Assembly: GCF_004339665.1 (NCBI RefSeq)
Contig: NZ_SMMU01000004.1
Span: 124,001 to 188,000, forward strand
Reading direction: 5' to 3'
Length of the DNA stretch: 64,000 bases
From: Azotobacter chroococcum
GTDB lineage: Bacteria > Pseudomonadota > Gammaproteobacteria > Pseudomonadales > Pseudomonadaceae
Made by a program: the position numbers and the translations under genes. A model generated the notes under the pieces. It was given only the letters and a program-made list of their open reading frames with translations, was not told the DNA's origin and made no database searches. This document shows, piece by piece, positions 52,831 to 63,400 of this stretch; the stretch's first letter is position 1, and each line of letters begins with the position of its first letter.

Positions 52831-53238
52831 ATGGAACAGCATTCCGACGGTTTGAAGGTCATGGTGATCGACGATTCCAAGACGATTCGTCGCACTGCGG
52901 AAACTCTGCTGAAGAAGGTGGGGTGCGAGGTCATCACCGCCGTGGACGGCTTCGATGCCCTGGCCAAGATCGCCGATGGCCATCCGCGGATCATCTTCGT
53001 CGATATCATGATGCCGCGACTGGACGGCTATCAGACCTGTGCCTTGATCAAGAACAACAGCGCATTCAAGTCCACGCCGGTGATCATGCTGTCCTCCAAG
53101 GACGGTCTGTTCGACAAGGCCAAGGGACGCATTGTCGGCTCCGACCAATATCTGACCAAGCCCTTCAGCAAAGAAGAGCTGCTGGGCGCGATCAGGGCCC
53201 ATGTGCCCGATTTCGTCCCGGTAGAGCAAGCATCCTGA
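52831..53238 (+). CDS. pilG: Twitching-motility response regulator PilG
   Basis: A 135-residue single receiver domain. Acidic pair in VMVIDDSKTIRR, phospho-acceptor Asp in IIFVDIMMPRLDGY, Lys in YLTKPF. PilG is the CheY-like output of the Chp system that promotes pilus extension. The ATG at 52831 matches the P. aeruginosa length. It opens the pilGHIJK-chpA operon. Confidence 0.96.
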   Translation: MEQHSDGLKVMVIDDSKTIRRTAETLLKKVGCEVITAVDGFDALAKIADGHPRIIFVDIMMPRLDGYQTCALIKNNSAFKSTPVIMLSSKDGLFDKAKGRIVGSDQYLTKPFSKEELLGAIRAHVPDFVPVEQAS

Positions 53239-53284
53239 GCGCCGGCCATAGGGCCGCGCCGCCTTATTCCGTATGGGGAAATCC

Positions 53285-53650
53285 ATGGCTCGAATTCTGA
53301 TTGTCGATGATTCGCCGACCGAGATGTACAAGCTGGCCGCCATGCTCGAGAAGCACGGGCACAGCGTGCTCAAGGCGGAAAACGGTGCCGACGGCGTGGC
53401 CCTGGCCCGTCAGGAGAAGCCGGACGCCGTGCTGATGGATATCGTCATGCCGGGGCTGAACGGCTTCCAGGCGACCCGCCAGCTGACCAAGGATGACGAA
53501 ACCAGCCATATCCCGGTGATCATCGTCACCACCAAGGACCAGGAAACCGACCGGGTCTGGGGCAAGCGTCAGGGCGCCCGCGACTACCTGACCAAGCCGG
53601 TGGAGGAGAACACCCTGCTGAAAACCCTGAACGCTGTGCTGGTCGGCTGA
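53285..53650 (+). CDS. pilH: Twitching-motility response regulator PilH
   Basis: A 121-residue receiver domain (MARILIVDDSPTEMYKL, VLMDIVMPGLNGFQ, DYLTKPVEE). PilH counteracts PilG, probably as a phosphate sink or retraction signal. Two start candidates exist; ATG at 53285 is the family start. Confidence 0.96.
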   Translation: MARILIVDDSPTEMYKLAAMLEKHGHSVLKAENGADGVALARQEKPDAVLMDIVMPGLNGFQATRQLTKDDETSHIPVIIVTTKDQETDRVWGKRQGARDYLTKPVEENTLLKTLNAVLVG

Positions 53651-53701
53651 TGCCTGCCCACCGCTCCCGCCACTGCGCATACGCATAAAGGCACAGTCCG
53701 G

Positions 53702-54244
53702 ATGTCGCCTGCAGAAACGCCCTTCCAACTCCTGCTCGAGATCGATCGGCGTTGCCGTTTGCTGGCTGCCGTGCTGCCTGCCCAGCAGGAGACGACCCAG
53801 ACCTGGAGCGGCATCGGTTTCCGCATGGGCGAGCGGCTGTTCATCGCCTCCATGGGCGAGGTGAGCGAGGTGCTGCACGAGCCGCGCTACACCCCGCTGC
53901 CCGGGGTGAAGAGCTGGGTCCGGGGGGTGGCCAACGTGCGCGGGCGCCTGCTGCCGATCATGGACCTGTGCGAGTTCTTCGGCCGCGAGGCGGCAGCCCA
54001 GCGCAAGCAGCGGCGGGTACTGGTGGTGGATTGCCAGGAGGTGTTCGCCGGACTGATCGTCGACGAGGTCTTCGGCCTGCAGCACTTTCCGGTGGAAACC
54101 TTTGCCGAGCGGCTGCCGCCCCTGGAGGCGGCGATCCAGCCATTCATTCTCGGCGTGTTCCAGTGCGCGCAGCCCTGGCTGGTGTTCAGTCCGCACGCGC
54201 TGGCACGGGATGCCGGCTTTCTCGATGTGGCGTCCCGGCACTGA
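53702..54244 (+). CDS. pilI: CheW-like adaptor PilI
   Basis: A 180-residue CheW-domain protein ([38 protein letters not shown]) that couples the receptor PilJ to the kinase ChpA. Confidence 0.95.
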   Translation: MSPAETPFQLLLEIDRRCRLLAAVLPAQQETTQTWSGIGFRMGERLFIASMGEVSEVLHEPRYTPLPGVKSWVRGVANVRGRLLPIMDLCEFFGREAAAQRKQRRVLVVDCQEVFAGLIVDEVFGLQHFPVETFAERLPPLEAAIQPFILGVFQCAQPWLVFSPHALARDAGFLDVASRH

Positions 54245-54428
54245 GCCGAACGCCCCGTCCGTTTCCGAACAAACCGGGACCCGTCTGGACGGGATCCCGG
54301 GCGGCAGGGTGCGCAACCTTGCCTTCAATGGCGCTCCTGGCGGGCGCCACTTAATGTCGGGTCGGCCGCTGGCCGGCTCATCGGCGGTACAGGGGACCGT
54401 CGTTCTGCAGGGTAAGACAGGGGGGAGC

Positions 54429-56477
54429 ATGCAAAAACACAACACGGACTCTTTATGGGCGACCCTGCGCAGCAGTGCATGGCTGGCCGGGTTCTTCGTG
54501 ATCCTGATCGTTTCCATCATTCTGCTGTTCGCCATCTTCACCTACCTCAACACCCAGGCGGTCAACGACCAACAATACATCGCCCACGCCGGCGAATTGC
54601 GCGTCCTGTCCCAGCGCATCGCCACCAATGCCGGTGAGGCGGCTGCAGGCAACGGGCCGGCCTTCGCCCTGCTCAAGGAGTCCAGCATGGACTTCGAGCA
54701 GCGCTGGAGCGTCCTGAAGAATGGCGACGAGGAAGCCGGTCTGCCGCCGGCGCCCTTCTCGGTGCAGGAGACGATGGATGCGGTACAGGCCGACTGGGAT
54801 ACCCTGAAAACCAACAGTGCCGCCATTCTCGCCAGCCAGAAGGCCATCCTGTCCATGCATACGGTGGCGGCGACCCTGACCGAGACCGTGCCGCAGCTGC
54901 AGGACGAATTCGAGAAGGTGGTCGAGAGCCTGGTGGCCAGCGGCGCTCCGGCCTCCCAGGTGGCGCTGGCCCAGCGCCAGGCGCTGCTGGCCGAGCGGAT
55001 TCTCGCCGCGGTGAAGATGGTGCTCGAGGGTGGCAAGGGCGCGATCGAGGCCGCCAACCGCTTCAGCAACGATACCGGCGAGTTCGGTCTCGTGCTCAAC
55101 GGTATGCGCCACGGCAATCCGGCCCGGGGCATCGGCAAGGTCAGCGATCCCAAGGTGCTCGAGCGTCTGGCCGGGATCACCGAGCTGTTCCAGTTCGTCA
55201 CCGGCTCGGTGGACGAGATTCTCGAAGCCTCGCCGGAGCTGCTTCAGGTGCATGAGTCGCTCGATGCCGTCTTCGCCGTTGCACAGACCCTGCTGGACAA
55301 GTCCAAGACCCTGGCCCTCAGCCTGGAAGGCCTGGCCGACGAGCGCGAGCTGACCTCCGTGGCCGGCTATGTGCTGGTCATCCTGATGGTGGCGGCCATC
55401 GTCATGATCGCTCTGGTCATGGTGCAGGGTACCCGCCAGCGCCTGATGGAGACCGCGGAGAAGAACGAGCGCAACCAGGCCGCGATCCTGCGGCTGCTCG
55501 ACGAGATCGCCGACCTCGCCGACGGCGACCTGACCGTGGCGGCGACCGTGACCGAGGACTTCACCGGCGCCATCGCCGACTCCATCAACTACTCCATCGA
55601 CCAGCTGCGCGATCTGGTGGCGACCATCAACCAGACGGCCCAGCAGGTGGCGGGCTCCGCCCAGGAAACCCAGGCGACCGCGATGCACCTGGCCGAGGCC
55701 TCCGAGCATCAGGCCCAGGAAATCGCCGGTGCCTCGGCGGCGGTCAACGAGATGGCGGTCTCCATCGACCAGGTATCGGCGAACGCCGCGGAGTCCTCGG
55801 CGGTGGCGGAGCGCTCCGTGGCCATCGCCAACAAGGGCAACGAGGTGGTGCACAACACCATCACCGGCATGGACAACATCCGCGAGCAGATCCAGGATAC
55901 CTCCAAGCGGATCAAGCGCCTCGGCGAGTCGTCCCAGGAGATCGGCGACATCGTCAGCCTGATCAACGACATCGCCGACCAGACCAACATCCTCGCCCTG
56001 AACGCCGCGATCCAGGCGGCCATGGCCGGCGATGCGGGCCGCGGCTTCGCGGTGGTGGCCGACGAGGTGCAGCGCCTCGCCGAACGCTCCTCGGCGGCGA
56101 CCAAGCAGATCGAGGCGCTGGTGAAGACCATCCAGACCGATACCAACGAGGCGGTGATCTCCATGGAGCAGACCACCACCGAGGTGGTCCGCGGTGCCCG
56201 CCTGGCGCAGGACGCCGGGGTCGCCCTGGAAGAGATCGAGAAGGTGTCCAAGACCCTCGCCGCACTGATCCAGAACATTTCCAACGCGGCGCGCCAGCAG
56301 GCCTCCTCGGCCGGCCACATCTCCAACACCATGTTCGTGATCCAGGAGATCACCTCGCAGACCTCCGCCGGTACCAGCGCCACCGCCATGAGCATCGGCA
56401 ACCTGGCCAAGCTGGCCAGCGAGATGCGCAAGTCGGTATCCGGTTTCACCCTACCGGAAACCGCAGACACGCTCTGA
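54429..56477 (+). CDS. pilJ: Methyl-accepting chemotaxis protein PilJ
   Basis: A 682-residue receptor. Two transmembrane helices (about 17-40 and 310-335) flank a periplasmic domain with type IV pili sensor modules; a HAMP-like linker and a signalling domain follow, with the hairpin tip at [42 protein letters not shown]. Note AAIQAAMAG where most receptors have AAIEAARAG; this is typical of PilJ. The ATG at 54429 has GGGGGAG upstream. 184 bases separate it from pilI. Confidence 0.96.
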   Translation: MQKHNTDSLWATLRSSAWLAGFFVILIVSIILLFAIFTYLNTQAVNDQQYIAHAGELRVLSQRIATNAGEAAAGNGPAFALLKESSMDFEQRWSVLKNGDEEAGLPPAPFSVQETMDAVQADWDTLKTNSAAILASQKAILSMHTVAATLTETVPQLQDEFEKVVESLVASGAPASQVALAQRQALLAERILAAVKMVLEGGKGAIEAANRFSNDTGEFGLVLNGMRHGNPARGIGKVSDPKVLERLAGITELFQFVTGSVDEILEASPELLQVHESLDAVFAVAQTLLDKSKTLALSLEGLADERELTSVAGYVLVILMVAAIVMIALVMVQGTRQRLMETAEKNERNQAAILRLLDEIADLADGDLTVAATVTEDFTGAIADSINYSIDQLRDLVATINQTAQQVAGSAQETQATAMHLAEASEHQAQEIAGASAAVNEMAVSIDQVSANAAESSAVAERSVAIANKGNEVVHNTITGMDNIREQIQDTSKRIKRLGESSQEIGDIVSLINDIADQTNILALNAAIQAAMAGDAGRGFAVVADEVQRLAERSSAATKQIEALVKTIQTDTNEAVISMEQTTTEVVRGARLAQDAGVALEEIEKVSKTLAALIQNISNAARQQASSAGHISNTMFVIQEITSQTSAGTSATAMSIGNLAKLASEMRKSVSGFTLPETADTL

Positions 56478-56538
56478 GCCGCCAACCGGCTCCGGACCGA
56501 CAAAGAGGCGGTGGCCCCACGTGGGCCGCCGGGTGCGC

Positions 56539-57426
56539 ATGAACGAGATTCGGGCTATACAGCCAGGAAACGCCTGGGCGATGAAACCCTCGGCGGAGTT
56601 GTCCGCGGCCGAGTTCCATGACTGGCAGCGCCTGCTCGAGCAACGCTGCGGCCTGGTGCTCGACGAGCAGCGCCGGCGCTTCCTGCAGATCGGCCTGAGC
56701 GCCCGCATGGGCGAGCTGGGCCTGAGCGATTACGCCAGCTACTACCGGCGGGTCGTCGACGGGCCGCGCGGCGCGCTGGAGTGGCTGCAGCTGCTGGACC
56801 GCCTGACCGTCCAGGAAACCTGCTTCTTCCGCCACGCCCCCTCGTTCGCACTGCTCGAGCGCTATCTGCGCGCTCGTCTGGCCGAGGAGGGGGTACAGCG
56901 CCCCTGGGCCTTCTGGAGCGTCGGCTGCTCCACGGGTGAGGAGCCCTACTCGCTGGCCATCACCGCCATGGAGGTCCTGGGCAGCGAGATCGCGGCGCCG
57001 GCCGAGCGCTTCGGCGTCACGGCCACCGACATCAGCCGCAGCGCCCTGGAGAAGCTGGGCCGCGGGCTTTATCCGGCGGCCAAGCTGGCGCGCCTGGAGG
57101 CGGCGCTGCGCGAGCGTTATTTCATCGCCCAGCCGGACGGGCGCTACAGGATCCTGCCGGGGCTGGCGTCGCGCGTGTGCGGCACCCGGCTCAACGTGCT
57201 GGACCTGGCCAAGGCGCCGATGTCCGGCATGGACGTCATTTTCTGCCAGAACCTGCTGATCTACTTTCGTCGCTGGCGCCGCCGCGAGATCCTCAACCGG
57301 CTGGCCGAGCGGCTGGCACCGGGCGGTCTCCTGGTGGTGGGAGTGGGCGAGGTGGGCGGTTGGCAGCATCCGGACCTGGTGCCGGTGGCCGACCCTCGGG
57401 CACTGGCCTTCACCCGCAGGGGGTAG
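56539..57426 (+). CDS. pilK: CheR-type methyltransferase PilK
   Basis: A 295-residue SAM-dependent methyltransferase predicted to methylate PilJ glutamates. CheR motifs: TVQETCFFRHAPSF, FWSVGCSTGEEPYSLAI, TATDISRSALEKLGRGLY, DVIFCQNLLIYF. The start may be ATG 56539 or GTG 56521. Confidence 0.95.
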   Translation: MNEIRAIQPGNAWAMKPSAELSAAEFHDWQRLLEQRCGLVLDEQRRRFLQIGLSARMGELGLSDYASYYRRVVDGPRGALEWLQLLDRLTVQETCFFRHAPSFALLERYLRARLAEEGVQRPWAFWSVGCSTGEEPYSLAITAMEVLGSEIAAPAERFGVTATDISRSALEKLGRGLYPAAKLARLEAALRERYFIAQPDGRYRILPGLASRVCGTRLNVLDLAKAPMSGMDVIFCQNLLIYFRRWRRREILNRLAERLAPGGLLVVGVGEVGGWQHPDLVPVADPRALAFTRRG

Positions 57427-57447
57427 TTCACGTTGACTGGAGTCGCT

Positions 57448-60400
57448 ATGGGTGATCGGCACGATTATGTCGCCCTGGAATGGGTCAAGGGCGAGATCGC
57501 GGAGACCCTGAAACAGGCCCGGCATGCCCTGGAAGCCTTTGTCGAGAGCCCGCAGGATCTGTCGCGGATACGCTTCTGCCTGGCCTATATCCACCAGGTG
57601 CAGGGTACCCTGCAGATGGTCGAGTTCTATGGCGCGGCACTGCTCGCCGAGGAGATGGAGCAGCTCGCCCAGGCCATGCTGGACGACCGCACGGGCAACC
57701 GCGGCGAGGCGCTGGAAGTGCTGATGCAGGCGATCCTGCAACTGCCGGTCTACCTCGAGCGGATCCAGGCGGCGCGCCGCGACCTGCCGCTGGTGGTGCT
57801 GCCGCTGCTCAACGACCTGCGCGTCGCCCGCGGCGAAGGCCTGCTCTCGGAAAACAGCCTGTTCGCGCCGGATCTCGGCGGCCCGGCGCCGCTGTCGGAG
57901 ACGGCCTTGGCCGCGCTGCGCACCCCGGAAACCGCGGTCCTGCTGCGCAAGCTGCGGCAGATGCTGCAGCTGGCGCTGGTCGGGGTCATCCGTGACCAGG
58001 ATGTGGCCACCAATCTGGGCTACCTGGCGAAGGTCTTCGCCCGTCTGGAAAGCCTGTGCCGCAACGCGCCGCTCGGTCCCCTGTGGGAAATCGCCGCCGC
58101 GCTGGTCGAGGGCCTGGGCGACGGCAGCGTGAGCCTTGGCGGCGCGTTGCGCGATCTGCTGCGCCAGGTCGAGAAGGAGCTGAAACGGCTGGTGGAGCAG
58201 GGCGTCGACGGCATCAACCAGCCGGCGCCGGAGGAGCTGCTCAGAGGCCTGTTGTTCTACGCCGCCAAGGCCCCGGTCGGCGGTGCTCGTCTGCAGGCGC
58301 TGAAAGCGCGCTACCGGCTTGACGAGCTGCTGCCCGACAGCGGCGTGGTCGATGAGGAGCGCGCGCGCCTGGCCGGCCCGGACCGCGACGCGATGCGCTC
58401 GGTGGTCGCTGCTCTCTGCGAGGAGCTGGTGCGGGTCAAGGACAGCCTCGATCTCTTCGTGCGCAGCGATCGCCGCCAGCTCGCCGAGCTGGAGTCGCTG
58501 CTGCCGCCGCTCAAGCAGGTCGGCGATACCCTCGGGGTGCTCGGTTTCGGCCAGCCGCGCAAGATCGTCGTCGACCAGCTCGAGGCGATCCGCGGCCTGG
58601 CCCGTGGCCAGTGGACACCGGACGACGCCGTGCTGATGGATGTCGCCGGGGCGCTGCTGTACGTCGAGGCGACCCTCGCCGGGATGGTCGGCACGGCCGA
58701 GGAGCGCAGCCGCGAGGAGAGCCTGCTGCCGACCACCGACGTGGCGCAGATCCACCAGATGGTGATCAAGGAGGCGCGCACCGGCCTGGAGCAGGCCAAG
58801 GACGCGATCATCGAGTTCATCGCCTCGCAGTGGAACCACGAACATCTGCAGCGCGTGCCGCTGCTGCTGACCCAGGTCCGCGGCGGACTGTCGATGATTC
58901 CCCTGGCCCGCGCGAGTGCACTGATCGACGGCTGCAACCGCTATATCCAGGAGCAGTTGCTGGTCGGCCGGGTGGTGCCCGACTGGCAGAGCCTGGATAC
59001 CCTGGCCGATGCCATCACCGGCATCGAGTACTACCTCGAGCGCCTGAGCGAGGACCACGGCAGCGCCAGCGAGCGGCTGCTCGACGTGGCCGAGGAAAGC
59101 TTGGCCAGCCTCGGCTATCCGCTGGCGGAAAAGCCCTCGATCCTCGACCGCGACACCGCGGCACCCGCCCGCGTCGCCGTCCCGGCCGATCTCCCGGCCC
59201 CGCCGCTGGTCGAGCCTGCCGGCGTGGCGCCGGAAACGCCTGTGCCGGCCGCCCCGCCTGCAGCCGGTTTCCTGCCGCCGGCCGGAGACGCGCAGGTCCC
59301 GGCGCCGGCCGAAGAGACCGAGGCGCAAGCGAGTCTGGCCGAGGTCCTAGCCGCCCCCGTGCAGGCGATCAATCCGCCGGCCGCCGAGGTGCCGCCGAGC
59401 CTGCTGCCGCCGCCGGCCGACGAGGCGCTGGTGGACGAGGACCTGCTGGAAGTGTTCATCGAGGAAGCCGGCGAGGTGCTGGAAACCCTCGGCGAATATT
59501 TCCCGCGATGGTGCGCCGACACTGCCGACAAGGAGGCGCTGGTCGAGGTCCGCCGCGCCTTCCACACCCTCAAGGGCAGCGGGCGCATGGTGCGGGCGCT
59601 GATCATCGGCGAGCTGGCCTGGTCCATCGAGAACCTGCTCAACCGCGTGCTCGACCGCAGCATCCAGCCGGGCGCTGCGGTGCGGCAGGTGGTGGCCGAG
59701 GTGCTGGCGCTGATGCCGGCGCTGGTCGAGGAGTTCGCCGCCAAGGCGCAGCGCCAGCGCGACGATGTCGATCTCCTGGCGGCCTCCGCCCATGCCCTGG
59801 CCCTCGGCGAGGAGCCGGCCGTGCCCGCCGGGGCCGAGCCTGCCGTGCTGCCGCCATCGGCCGATGAGGCTGGCGACGAGCTCGACGCGCAGCTGCTGGA
59901 AATCTTCCGCAACGAGGCGGCCATTCACCTGCAGACCCTCGACCGCTTCCTCGCCGCCTGCGCCCGGGAGCTGCCGCAAGGCGTCACCGACGACCTGCAG
60001 CGCGCCCTGCACACCCTCAAGGGCAGCGCGCACATGGCCGGCCTCCTGCCGATCGCGGAGATCGCCATGCCGCTGGAGCGGCTGGTCAAGGAATACAAGA
60101 CCAATCTGATTCTCATCGATCTGGCCGAGGTCGAACTGCTGCAGCGCGCCGCACAGCTGCTGCGGCGAGGTCTGGAGCAGCTCGACAGCCGGCCGCTGGC
60201 GCCCATCGACGGCAGCGTGGCGTTTCTCGCCGAAGTCAGGCGGCTGCACCAGGAACGCCTCGAGGCGGCCAAGGAGGGTTGGCAGGACGACAGCGGCAAC
60301 GTGCGCGATCCCCGGCAGATCGGCCGCTTCCTCGCCGAGGACATGGACACCCTGCTGGATGCCGAGGATCTGCTGCGCCACTGGCGGGCCCAGCCGGCCC

Positions 60401-63400
60401 AGCCGCCGGAACTCGCCGCGCTGCTCGGCGAGCTGGAGGCCCTCGGCGCCGGCGCACGGCAGGCCGAATTGGTCCAGATCGACGCGCTCTGCCAGGCCCT
60501 GCTGGCCCTGTACGGTGCCGTGCAGGCCGGCCACCTGAGCCTCGGCGAGCGCTTCTTCGATGAGGCCGAGGCCGCCCACGAGGCCTTGATCGGCATGCTC
60601 GATCAGGTCGCCGCCGCCCTGGAAGTGACCCCGCAGCCCGAGCGGGTGGCCGCCCTGCAGGCCCTGCTCGACGAGACGGCAGCGTCGCAGCCGCTGGCGC
60701 TGGAGGAGGGCGACGCGGAGCGCTCCGCGGCCGACCTGCCCAAGTCCGAGCCGGAACTCGCCGAACCGACGCCCGCGCAGCCCGAGCCGGCTATCGCGGA
60801 GCTGCTTGAGGTCCTGCCGGTCGAGACGCCCGAGCTGGCGGCTGCCATGCCGGAGAGCGAAGCTTCCATCCCGGCGCTGTACGAGCTGGATCTTGCCGAG
60901 TTGGATGCATCCGAAGCTGCCGCGGAACTCGCCGAACCGACGCCCGCGCAGCCCGAGCCGGCTATCGCGGAGCCGCTCGAGGTCCTGCCGGTCGAGACGC
61001 CCGAGCTGGCGGTTGCCGTGCCGGAGAGCGGGGCCGTCATCCCGGCGCTTCAGCCGCTGGAGCTCGCCGCGCCGGAACCGCCCGCGCTGGAGCCGGCTGA
61101 GCCGTCCATCGCCGAGCCTGCGCCTGGGCAGCCCGAGCCGCTTGCCGCGCAGCCGTCCGCGCTGCCGCCGGAGGTCGCGGAGCCGGCCCCGGCAGTGCTC
61201 GCAGCGGCTGCGGTGACGCCCGGGATCCTGCCGGGCGACGGCGAGGTGGACGACGAGCTCGCCGCGCTGTTCCTCGAGGAGGCGCTCGATCTGCTGGAAA
61301 GCTCCGCCCGGACGCTGCAGCGCTGGCTGCGCCAGCCGGAGGACAGTCTGGCGCTGACCGCCCTGCTGCGCGACCTGCATACCCTCAAGGGCGGTGCGCG
61401 GATGGCCGGCATCGCGCCGATCGCCGATCTCGCCCATGAGCTGGAAGACCTCTACGAGGACCTGCTGGAACAGGCCCGTCCGGATCTGGCCGGCCTCGGC
61501 GCACTGCTCGAGCGCAGTCACGACCGGCTGGCGCAGCTCGTCGAGCAACTGCAGGCCAGGCTGCCGCTGGGCGATCCGCAGGATCTGGTGCAGGCCCTGC
61601 AGGGCTGGCGCCGGCAAGCTGCGGCGCTCACTCCCGAGGCCCGTGGCGTGCGCGCCGGGGTGCTGGAGCCGGTCGCCCTCGAGGCGTTCGGCGAGGCGCT
61701 GTCGTTCGCCGAATCCTTCGACCTTGCGGCGGACGTGCCGCCGTTCGACAGGCCGCTGCTCGACTTCTCCACGGGGCAGGACGCGCCGCTCGGGGGCGTT
61801 GCGGAGCCGGGACCGGTCCAGGCCCTCCTCGCGCCGGAGTGCGATCCCGAGCTGGTGGAGATCTTCCTCGAAGAGGGCTTCGACATCCTCGAGAGCGCCG
61901 GCGCAGCCCTGCAGCGCTGGCTGGCCGAGGCCGCCGACCGCATCGCCCTGGAAGCCCTGCAGCGCGACCTGCATACCCTCAAGGGCGGCGCGCGGATGGC
62001 CGGGATTGGCGAGATCGGCGATCTCGCCCACGAACTGGAGTTCCTCTACGAAGGGCTCGGCAATGGCCGGCTGGAAGCCGGTCCGGCCCTCGCCGGACTG
62101 CTGCAGGCCTGCCATGACCGCCTCGCCGTGATGCTCGAGGCGCTGCGCGAGCGGCGTCCGCTGCAGGACGGCGAGGCGCTGATCGCGGCGATTCGCGACT
62201 GGTGCGCCGGCATCCGGGAGCCGGAAGCCGCCGCTACCGCGGTCCAGGCCGAACCGGCGTCCGCTGCCGCGCCGCAGCCGCTCATGCCGGAGATTGCCGA
62301 AGCGCAGCCCGAGGCCGTCGCGGCACCGCCCGCGAAACCCGTGCCGGCCGCTGCGGCGCCGTTGACCTTGCCGGGCGGCCCGCTGCTCGCCGCCAGCGAG
62401 GTTGCCACCGGCGCCACCGCGAGCAAGGCCCTGCCGTTCGTGCAGCGGGCCGCCGAGGCTGCGCGGGAAGCCGCCGCCCAGCGCGCTCCGCAGGAGATGG
62501 TCCGGGTTCCGGCGGAGCTGCTCGAGAGCCTGGTCAACCTGGCCGGGGAAACCTCGATCTTCCGCGGTCGGGTCGAGCAGCAGGTGAGCGACATCGGTTT
62601 CACCCTGGCCGAGATGGAGTCGACCATCGAGCGGGTGCGCGACCAGCTGCGCCGGCTCGACACCGAGACCCAGGCGCAGATCCTCAGCCGCTACCAGGCC
62701 GAGGCCGAGCGGGCCGGCTACGAGGACTTCGATCCGCTGGAGATGGACCGCCACTCGCAGCTGCAGCAACTGTCGCGCGCGCTGTTCGAATCGGCCTCCG
62801 ACCTGCTCGATCTCAAGGAAACCCTGGCGGCGCGCAGCCGCGATGCCGAGACCCTGCTGCTGCAGCAGGCGCGGGTCAACACCGAACTGCAGGAAGGCCT
62901 GATGCGCACCCGCATGGTGCCCTTCGAGCGCCTGCTGCCGCGCCTGCGCCGGGTGGTCCGGCAGGTCGCCGGCGAGCTGGGCAAGCCGGTGGAGTTCAGC
63001 GTCGGCAACGCCGAGGGGGAAATGGACCGCAGCGTGCTGGAGCGCATCGTCGCGCCGCTGGAGCACATGCTGCGCAACGCCATCGACCACGGCATCGAGC
63101 CGGCCGAGGTGCGTCGCGCCGCCGGCAAGCCGGAGCAGGGCACCATCCGCCTGGAGCTGCTGCGCGAGGGCGGCGACATCCTGCTCACCCTGGCCGACGA
63201 CGGCGGCGGCATCCGCCTCGATGCGGTGCGCCGCAAGGCCGTCGAGCGCGGCCTGATGAAGCCCGACGCGCAACTGTCCGACCACGAGGTGCTGCAGTTC
63301 ATCCTCGAGGCGGGCTTCTCCACGGCGGACCGGGTCACGCAGATTTCCGGACGTGGCGTCGGCATGGACGTGGTGCACTCGGAGGTCAAGCAGCTCGGCG

